Made by a program: the position numbers and the translations under genes. A stretch of DNA of 19,514 bases from Erysipelotrichaceae bacterium. Its GTDB lineage: Bacteria > Bacillota_I > Bacilli_A > Erysipelotrichales > Erysipelotrichaceae. The stretch spans positions 1 through 19,514 of the forward strand of contig CAAGJS010000021.1 in NCBI GenBank assembly GCA_900770275.1, given 5' to 3'. The notes beneath the pieces are model-generated. The model did no database searches. It worked only from the letters and a program-made list of their open reading frames with translations, and was not told the DNA's origin. This document shows positions 13,838 to 19,514 of the stretch, one piece after another; the stretch's first letter is position 1; each line of letters starts with the position of its first letter.

Positions 13838-14110
13838 CTAATGCAAACTTTCAATTTCTTTGATTGGAGGGGGAAAGAAATTAATTGTTGTCTTCTTTCG
13901 GAAGACACTTATATCCTAGGAAGGAAATGTGAACTTAATGTGAACTCCTGGTGGAAGAATGACAAAATTGTGTGCAGATAAAGGAAATATTGAATGTTTC
14001 TGGGGTTGAGGGACCTCTATTTGCCATATACAATCCTTCGCTGATGGAGTCAATGCTTTTTGCTTTCGTATAAAATGAAGGGAATGATTCTTTGACGGGG
14101 AGGCGGAGCG
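13838..14110 (+). other. Intergenic leader region before the helicase gene
   Basis: No credible gene; a 66-codon frame at 13781-13981 runs through the repeat and the terminator and is not protein-like. ATGTGAACT is directly repeated near 13928-13947. A TATAAA at 14069-14074 is a plausible -10 for the helicase, with no clear -35. GGGGAGGCGGAG lies just before the ATG at 14111. Confidence 0.4.
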
Positions 14111-17100
14111 ATGAGGAGATCTTACTATTCGAGATACGAACGTGACGATGATACGCTGGACTTCGGCAGTTTCCGCGGGACGGGGAAGTTGGAAGAGCTG
14201 ACGAAGGAATCTGTGAAGCAGGGTGTCGGTGCCAAAGTATGGAAATTTGCCGAAAACCATCCGCAGAAGATCCGTCTGATCGGGGGCGTTGAGCTTCCTG
14301 GGGAACATATGATTCATGTGACGGCATCGGTCGAAGACAGTATGTACTATTCCAGCGGCTATACGTCGGACTGCTGGATTGACTTTGATCCGGCTACTAG
14401 AAAGATCGTGAAGAACGGCTGCACCTGTTATCAGGGAGGCGGCGGAAGGTGCTGTGATCATCAGGCCATCACTGTTGCCTGGCTGTTGAATCAGTATGAG
14501 AAGAAAGGTGACTGGAGCTTTCTGCCGGAGCCGGATACGGATGAAGGAATCGAAAGTGTCATGACGGAGGCGGAGTCCGTCGCCGTATCTCCTGAGTCGC
14601 CAGTCCATCTGGAACCGCTGATTGCGGGAAGCTGGCGCAAGGGCATTTCGCTTCAGCTTCAGATCGGCTATCGCAATAAGCACATGTACCTGGTGCGCAA
14701 TGTAGAGGAGCTGGTGCGTGGCTGTGAGAACCATGAATTTCTGAGCTTTGGCAAGAACCTTTCCTTTACGGGATCTCTGGATGCGTTTGATGAGGAGTCG
14801 AGGCAGCTGCTGGATCTGCTGCGGCTGGTGGATGGCACCTATTATGAGGGCCATGATTCGGAGATGTCGTTCAATCCCCTCGATGGTAAGGCTGTGGGGC
14901 TGCAGGGAGAAATTCTGGATCGCTTCTTTGATCTGGAAGAAGGAAAGCCGCTGCGGGCGATGACGGAGAACTCGGTTCGTACTGCTGTTCCTGTGCAGGT
15001 TGTTAAGAATGTCTATAAGCTTCCGCTGATCTTTACGAAGACCACAGGAGGCTGGTATATCCGGGCTGGTTACGTGAACTATGTGCAGGGCGCCTCCTGG
15101 TGGTATATGCAGGTTCCAAATGGGGATACTGGCGCTGTTATGTATTGCGTTCCCCGCTCGAATGCGGAGTATGGAAAGGCGCTGAAGTTCATCGATACCC
15201 TTGGCGCCAAGATGAAATATGTTTCGACGAAGGACCTTGGGACGCTGTCGATTTTTCTGACGCCGCTGATGGAGGCAGGGTGCTTTGATCTGCGGGGCGA
15301 TACGTATGTGCCGGAGAATGCGCATAAGGCGAAGCCGGTGTTCCGTATCTATCTCGACGCGCCGGACAGGAATACGATCGTTGGCCGCTGCGATGCGGTG
15401 TATCCGGATGAAAGCAGCTACAGCATCTGCGGTGGTGATGATCGGGATCTGGAGAAGCGCAACCGGACGGCGGAGCAGATTTTTCTGAATAAGCTGAAGC
15501 CATGGTTCAACATCTATACGCCTCAGGAGCTGCGGGCGGATGAAGAAACGTCGATGTATAACCTCCTGAAGACGGGCATTCCGGCGCTGCAGGAAGTGGC
15601 GGAAGTGTATGTGAGCGATGCGCTGAAGCGGATGAATCTGGTGACGAACCGGCCGCGGGTCAAGGTTGGCGTCAGTGTGAAACATGATCTTCTGCAGCTG
15701 GATCTGGTGCCGGAGAATGTGTCGCTGGATCAGCTGGCGGACATTCTGAATCACTATGATCCGAAGAAGAAGTTCTATCGTCTGAAGAATGGTGCTTTCA
15801 TTGAGCCGGACAAGGATCTTGGGAATCTGGAACAGCTTCGTTCGCAGCTTGGTCTGAGTGCGGCGCAGCTGAAGAAGGGATCGGTGCAGCTGCCGAAGTA
15901 TCGTGCTTACTACCTTGAACGTGAGCAGGAAGAAGATATTGAGGCGCAGAAGTTTGACTTTGATGAAAGCTTCGGCTCCCTGGTCCGGGACATGAAGGAT
16001 ACGAGTGAGAAAAACTATCCGCTGCCCGAAATTCATGCGGAGCTTCGCCCGTATCAGATCGAAGGGTATCGGTGGTTATGTGCGTTGAGGGACAATGGCT
16101 TCGGGGGTCTTTTGGCAGATGAGATGGGTCTTGGCAAGACGCTGGAGACGATTGCCTTCCTTGCGGCCCGCAGCAGGGATGGCCGGACGCTGATTGTGTG
16201 TCCGGCATCGGTGGTGTACAACTGGGGCTCCGAAGTGCACCGCTTTGCGCCGCAGCTGGAATGTCGCCTGATTACGGGGACGATGGAAATGCGCCACGAA
16301 AAGATTAAAGAGGCGGGGCCGAACGATATTCTGATCACGTCCTATGACAGTATGAAGCGGGACATGGAAGTTTATGATGCGATGGACTTTGCCTTCGAGG
16401 TGATCGATGAGGCGCAGTACATCAAGAACCCGGATACTCAGGCGGCCCAGGCGGTGAAGGATATTCATGCCGGGTTCCGTATCGCTTTGACGGGTACGCC
16501 GATTGAGAACAGGCTATCGGAGCTTTGGAGTATCTTTGACTATCTATTGCCGGGCTACCTCTATAACTACACGCGTTTCCGCGATGAGTATGAAAATCCG
16601 GTGGTGCGCGATGAAGATGAAGGTACGGAGCTGCGTCTGAAGCAGATGATTGAGCCGTTTGTATTACGGCGTCTGAAGAGCGATGTTCTGAAGGATCTGC
16701 CTCCGAAGATTGAGGAAGTTAAGTATGCGGCTCTCGAAGATACGCAGAAGCAGCTCTATGATGCGACAGTTGCGCAGCTGAAGCTGATGCTGGAGCGCCA
16801 GAGTGATGAGGAGTTCAGGGAAAATAAGATTGCGGTACTGGCACAGTTAACAAAGCTGCGGCAGATTTGTTGTGATCCGGGCCTGGTGTTTGATCATTAC
16901 GATGGCAACAGTGCAAAGAAGGATCTGGCCCTCGACATGGTGCAGGAAGCGATCGAAGGCGGGCACAAGGTTCTGCTGTTTTCACAGTTTACAAGCATGC
17001 TCGACCTCTTGATGCGGAAGCTGAAGGAGAACGGCATCAATTACTATCTTCTGGAAGGAAAGACGCCGAAGGAGGAGCGTGCACGTCTGGTGGCAGCGTT

Positions 17101-17425
17101 TCAGGATCCGTCCAACAGAGATGTGCCGGTGTTCTGCATATCCTTGAAGGCCGGCGGCACGGGATTGAATCTGACGGCGGCGGACATCGTGATTCACTAT
17201 GATCCATGGTGGAATGTGTCCGTTGAGAATCAGGCTTCGGACCGTGTGCACCGCATCGGTCAGAAGAATGTGGTAACGGTGGAAAAGCTGATCATGAAGG
17301 ATACGGTGGAAGAGAGGATTCTGCAGCTGCAGACAGAAAAATCCGATCTTGCGGACCGGATTCTGTCGGGTGATGGATTCTCGAGCGCCATACTGACGCG
17401 TCAGGATCTTCTGAGTCTTCTTTAA
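14111..17425 (+). CDS. SWIM zinc-finger SNF2-family helicase/translocase
   Basis: A 1104-residue protein. Near the N-terminus is a SWIM zinc finger: C104-x-C106, then C115-x-H117 (NGCTCY...CCDH). A long middle region (about 150-620) matches the bacterial SNF2-associated arrangement. The C-terminal ATPase has all helicase motifs: the Q-like LRPYQIEGYRWLC, I LLADEMGLGKT (about 665-675), Ia LIVCPASVVYNW, II VIDEAQYIKN (DEAQ, about 763), III ALTGTPIENR (about 793), the partner-lobe VLLFSQFTSMLDLL, V GGTGLNLTAADIVIHYDPWWN, and VI ASDRVHRIGQ (about 1040-1049). Such proteins move on duplex DNA and remodel protein-DNA or transcription complexes; the cellular role in Firmicutes is poorly known. Length and motif order are normal and nothing is missing. 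Its stop overlaps the stop of the converging gene by a few bases, and its terminator lies inside that gene. Confidence 0.97.
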   Translation: MRRSYYSRYERDDDTLDFGSFRGTGKLEELTKESVKQGVGAKVWKFAENHPQKIRLIGGVELPGEHMIHVTASVEDSMYYSSGYTSDCWIDFDPATRKIVKNGCTCYQGGGGRCCDHQAITVAWLLNQYEKKGDWSFLPEPDTDEGIESVMTEAESVAVSPESPVHLEPLIAGSWRKGISLQLQIGYRNKHMYLVRNVEELVRGCENHEFLSFGKNLSFTGSLDAFDEESRQLLDLLRLVDGTYYEGHDSEMSFNPLDGKAVGLQGEILDRFFDLEEGKPLRAMTENSVRTAVPVQVVKNVYKLPLIFTKTTGGWYIRAGYVNYVQGASWWYMQVPNGDTGAVMYCVPRSNAEYGKALKFIDTLGAKMKYVSTKDLGTLSIFLTPLMEAGCFDLRGDTYVPENAHKAKPVFRIYLDAPDRNTIVGRCDAVYPDESSYSICGGDDRDLEKRNRTAEQIFLNKLKPWFNIYTPQELRADEETSMYNLLKTGIPALQEVAEVYVSDALKRMNLVTNRPRVKVGVSVKHDLLQLDLVPENVSLDQLADILNHYDPKKKFYRLKNGAFIEPDKDLGNLEQLRSQLGLSAAQLKKGSVQLPKYRAYYLEREQEEDIEAQKFDFDESFGSLVRDMKDTSEKNYPLPEIHAELRPYQIEGYRWLCALRDNGFGGLLADEMGLGKTLETIAFLAARSRDGRTLIVCPASVVYNWGSEVHRFAPQLECRLITGTMEMRHEKIKEAGPNDILITSYDSMKRDMEVYDAMDFAFEVIDEAQYIKNPDTQAAQAVKDIHAGFRIALTGTPIENRLSELWSIFDYLLPGYLYNYTRFRDEYENPVVRDEDEGTELRLKQMIEPFVLRRLKSDVLKDLPPKIEEVKYAALEDTQKQLYDATVAQLKLMLERQSDEEFRENKIAVLAQLTKLRQICCDPGLVFDHYDGNSAKKDLALDMVQEAIEGGHKVLLFSQFTSMLDLLMRKLKENGINYYLLEGKTPKEERARLVAAFQDPSNRDVPVFCISLKAGGTGLNLTAADIVIHYDPWWNVSVENQASDRVHRIGQKNVVTVEKLIMKDTVEERILQLQTEKSDLADRILSGDGFSSAILTRQDLLSLL

Positions 17426-18006
17426 CGGATGCGATAGGGCGCCCTGGGCATGGTTTCAAGCTCAGGGTGCTCATTTTTCAATGCGCGAGATGCCCAGAGT
17501 AAATTGGCAAAACAGGAACACAGACGAATCGCATCTTCTTCACTCATACTAGAAGTAATAACCATGCCATAGGGACCGTAGACACGTATCATCGATGCGG
17601 AATTCAGAAGGTTATCGACTTCGGACAGATCCATGCTTGATCCCTGGCTGCGAGAAAGTCCGATGACAGATACCGGTTTCTGGCGAAGGACATCTGGCCG
17701 TGATGTACATAAGCGTTTAATGAGATTGATGAATGTATTGTCGGGACAGCCATAAAGAAGCGATGTGAGAAACAGTACACCGTCACAAACGTTGACGGCA
17801 TTCACAATATTCCCAAGCCCATCATCAAATGTGCAGGCATGGGTGCGCGAACATTTGCCGCAGCCGGTGCATGGGTGCAGAACAGAAGGGACAGAAATAA
17901 ACTGAAGCTCTGCACCAGATGCGTCGGCCATGGGCTGGATCACCTGATCTGGCCCATCGTCTTCTCGGGTTTCAGTTTTGAATACAAGGATGTGCATAAG
18001 CGTCAT
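17422..18006 (-). CDS. Flavodoxin-like protein with Cys cluster (NAD(P)H-dependent FMN/iron-sulfur oxidoreductase family)
   Basis: A 194-residue protein with a flavodoxin-type alternation (MHILVFKTET; VNVCDGVLFLTSLLYG; KPVSVIGLS). A cluster C46-x2-C49-x2-C52-x5-C58 in HPCTGCGKCSRTHACTFDD is typical of iron-sulfur flavoproteins and related 'flavodoxin family' oxidoreductases. In relatives the first loop is a GSPR-x-GNT-like FMN phosphate site. Here it reads TETREDDGPDQ, so FMN binding may be weak or altered. The expected P-Y-Y after the third strand is replaced by SLLYGCPDN. Start at 18006 has GGAAAG upstream; the later Met4 has no ribosome site. It converges on the helicase gene with overlapping stops. 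Family call moderate, function unknown. Confidence 0.72.
   Translation of the reverse strand: MTLMHILVFKTETREDDGPDQVIQPMADASGAELQFISVPSVLHPCTGCGKCSRTHACTFDDGLGNIVNAVNVCDGVLFLTSLLYGCPDNTFINLIKRLCTSRPDVLRQKPVSVIGLSRSQGSSMDLSEVDNLLNSASMIRVYGPYGMVITSSMSEEDAIRLCSCFANLLWASRALKNEHPELETMPRAPYRIR
17439..17478 (+). terminator. Helicase terminator located inside the opposite gene
   Basis: GCGCCCTG (17439-17446) pairs over 8 positions with CAGGGTGC (17463-17470; one G-U), 16-base loop, then TCATTTTT. It ends the + strand helicase transcript while also encoding the last codons of the - strand flavoprotein. Confidence 0.6.
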
Positions 18007-18056
18007 AATTTCGTTCTTTCCATTTTACTGTCACCATGGTATTATTAACAAGCTAT

Positions 18057-18132
18057 GAGTGCTTAGCTCAGTTGGGAGAGCACTTCCTTGACGTGGAAGG
18101 GGTCATGGGTTCGAGTCCCTTAGCGCTCACCA
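18057..18132 (+). tRNA. tRNA-Val (anticodon GAC)
   Basis: Full cloverleaf. The acceptor GAGTGCT pairs with AGCGCTC (one G-U). The D stem is GCTC/GAGC. The anticodon stem is CTTCC/GGAAG, with loop TTGACGT giving GAC. The T arm is ATGGG-TTCGAGT-CCCTT with one U-U mismatch. The discriminator is A and CCA is encoded at 18130-18132. A terminator follows. The 3' end is the likely attachment site of the neighbouring integrase. Confidence 0.95.
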
Positions 18133-18145
18133 TTTTTAATTGTGG

Positions 18146-18169
18146 AAACCGCATAACAATGCGGTTTTT
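18146..18169 (+). terminator. Terminator of tRNA-Val
   Basis: Perfect 9-bp stem AAACCGCAT/ATGCGGTTT with loop AACA, ending in a T run. Confidence 0.88.
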
Positions 18170-18178
18170 CTTTACTTT

Positions 18179-18204
18179 TACGAAATTCGTAGAGTAATTC
18201 GTAG
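18179..18204. repeat. Short repeats beside the integrase 3' end (possible attachment-arm sites)
   Basis: TACGAAATTCGTA is a 13-base palindrome (18179-18191). AATTCGTAG occurs twice with a 12-base period (18184-18192 and 18196-18204). They lie between the tRNA-Val terminator and the integrase stop, where tyrosine-recombinase arm sites are often found. Confidence 0.45.
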
Positions 18205-18208
18205 AAAA

Positions 18209-19450
18209 TCACTCTTTATACTGTCTGTTCAGGAAAGCACTCACAACCTCAAGATCAGGTGCTGAGGAATACCAGTTCAATGACATATCCTCATGTTTGT
18301 GACCCATCTGTTTCTTTGTCGTTGTAGGATTTACACCGTTATGGTAGTTGTCCGAAGCCAGTGACTTGCGCATCAGTTCAGCATATACCTCTTCATGATG
18401 ACCAGTATCTTTCCACCATTTATGCTTTACGCGATTCAGAAAATCCGAATATCTTGTGGAACTGATGGGATTCCCGTCATAGTCTGCAAAGATCAGATCA
18501 TACTTTGAGTAGGCAAGAATTTCTCTCAGCAATGTAGCTCCATCTTTGCCGGCGTATGCGAACCTCGGTGATGACTGAGTTTTCGTCTGGCGAATTGCAA
18601 CAGTTTCTTCTGCTGTGGATCCTACCGACCGAATAATTGCAATACGAGCACCATCTTTTTCATGCTTTATCTTGCCTGTAAGGTTATCCCAATATGTTAC
18701 TGGCATGAACTCGATACAATCGCGGTAAAGTGCACGGACTTCCATCGGACGAGCACCGATCAAGCGAGAAAGCTTCAGCGCATATAATGCGATATCGCGG
18801 AAATAGATCAAAGCCTTTTCATTTGGCATATAGTGCCCATAGTTTGCGGCATAATCACAGAACTCTAGGAATACTTTCTGCGAAATGTTCTGCTCGCCTT
18901 GAGATCGCTTTGTAACCCGATCACATGGAGGCATTTCTACGCGTGAACAATCCTTAACAGGAATATCCAGCGCATCGATTGCCACGTCATAGATCTTCTT
19001 CCAGATTGTCTTGATATTACTTACCTGCTGCCTGGTACAGGATTCAGAGCACTTCTTCAGAGTACTTGCAACATCAAGCTTTGTGATTTCCGTAATCAGC
19101 TTGTTTCCATAGATCGGTTTGATCCATTTCTTGTACTCTTTCTCATACTTGATCAGGCTTGTTTTACGCCGCGTGTACAGAGCTGGTACTTTTGCAAACA
19201 GTTCATCAACCGTCGGAATGGATTTCTTTGCCAGCACATTCTGGTTTGCAGCAAGTTTTCCGAGTACAGCATCGCGTTCTTTGATAGCAGCACGCTTGCA
19301 TGCTCCTTCTGTTTTATAGTCTTTTACAGGAAAGTTTTTGTTGTATTTCGTCCCGTCCGGTAATGAAATCAGAACAACATACGCGGTAATATCTCCTTCG
19401 TGCCCTTTCCGCGTTGATTTGCGGGCAATAATATATTTTTCGCTATTCAT
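18209..19450 (-). CDS. Tyrosine recombinase / phage-type integrase
   Basis: A 413-residue site-specific recombinase. The N-terminal part (about 1-65) resembles an arm-binding domain, the middle (about 80-170) a SAM-like core-binding domain (VDELFAKVPALYTRRK, KWIKPIYGNKLITEITKLDV), and the C-terminus (about 190-400) the catalytic domain. Catalytic candidates are R234 (LIGARPMEVRAL), R361 (ELMRKSLASDN), H384 (QMGHKHEDMS) and the nucleophile Y394 (LNWYSS). The histidine of the usual HxxR box is replaced by E358, and the LRHTFAT stretch reads MRKSLASD. This is a divergent but probably working R-R-H-Y set. The gene reads toward tRNA-Val, with its stop 77 bases past the tRNA, as in elements integrated at a tRNA 3' end. 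The rest of the element should lie beyond the right edge. Start ATG 19450 has AAGGA at a long spacing. Confidence 0.9.
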   Translation of the reverse strand: MNSEKYIIARKSTRKGHEGDITAYVVLISLPDGTKYNKNFPVKDYKTEGACKRAAIKERDAVLGKLAANQNVLAKKSIPTVDELFAKVPALYTRRKTSLIKYEKEYKKWIKPIYGNKLITEITKLDVASTLKKCSESCTRQQVSNIKTIWKKIYDVAIDALDIPVKDCSRVEMPPCDRVTKRSQGEQNISQKVFLEFCDYAANYGHYMPNEKALIYFRDIALYALKLSRLIGARPMEVRALYRDCIEFMPVTYWDNLTGKIKHEKDGARIAIIRSVGSTAEETVAIRQTKTQSSPRFAYAGKDGATLLREILAYSKYDLIFADYDGNPISSTRYSDFLNRVKHKWWKDTGHHEEVYAELMRKSLASDNYHNGVNPTTTKKQMGHKHEDMSLNWYSSAPDLEVVSAFLNRQYKE

Positions 19451-19470
19451 GTATTACATATCCTTTTCTT

Positions 19471-19494
19471 GCACCTCCCGGTGCATTAAGCACC
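19471..19494 (-). promoter_or_regulatory. Alternating GGTGC/GCACC hairpins upstream of the integrase
   Basis: Three arms in a row on the - strand: GGTGC, 5 bases, GCACC, 4 bases, GGTGC (19471-19494). The middle arm can pair with either neighbour, giving two exclusive hairpins 20 bases before the integrase start. The site could be an operator with half-sites in alternation or an RNA switch. Confidence 0.4.
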
Positions 19495-19514
19495 TAGAAT
19501 CGTTCATCTGGGCA

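Noticed and set aside
13916..16036. 706-codon open frame on the - strand
   Set aside because: It lies antisense to the SNF2 helicase, whose motifs are complete. The translation is Arg/His/Ile/Leu-rich without any family resemblance, as expected from reverse reading of biased codons.
1..19514. CRISPR array or complete insertion sequence
   Set aside because: No regularly spaced repeat series and no transposase frame were seen on either strand.

Overview
The window looks like a chromosomal segment of a low- to mid-GC Bacillota (Firmicutes), plausibly an Erysipelotrichia-type gut or oral commensal. The evidence is strong AGGAGG-like ribosome sites, sigma-A-like promoters, a C69 dipeptidase, and housekeeping genes of Firmicute type (secG, rnr, smpB, serC-serA). 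The species assignment is only a guess from protein flavour.

Layout, left to right. (1) 1-2874, + strand: the C-terminal two thirds of an adenine-deaminase-like amidohydrolase, then a C69 dipeptidase with its own terminator. (2) 2896-4330: a small accessory island. It starts with tRNA-Ala(GGC) and its terminator. Then come the 5' part of a group II intron with no maturase, a nested hairpin, a Phd/YefM-ParE-type toxin-antitoxin pair, and a short sequence resembling a damaged tRNA 3' end. (3) 4374-10107, - strand: serine biosynthesis (serC then serA), then RNA quality control and secretion (secG, rnr, smpB). rnr and smpB overlap, which fits the known partnership of RNase R with SmpB/tmRNA. (4) 10146-12460: a TetR-type repressor facing a two-gene unit of a CruF/DUF422-like membrane protein and an extended SDR reductase. 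Between them lie overlapping divergent promoters and an 11+11 bp palindrome. Both target genes look broken: one by a frameshift, the other by a large in-frame deletion. (5) 12482-13790: an AAA_14/DUF4143-type ATPase gene on the - strand, flanked by two near-identical 37-bp palindromic direct repeats. One of these supplies its last codons and stop. (6) 14111-18006: a 1104-residue SWIM/SNF2 helicase converging with a small Cys-cluster flavodoxin-like protein; the stop codons overlap. (7) 18057-19514: tRNA-Val(GAC) with encoded CCA and a terminator, then a tyrosine recombinase facing the tRNA. This is the left end of an integrative element that runs out of the window.

Most of the window is ordinary core metabolism. 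The most unusual structure is the repeat-bounded ATPase cassette. Next come the decaying TetR regulon with an intact operator and the tRNA-Ala island. I saw no CRISPR array, rRNA, or complete insertion sequence.
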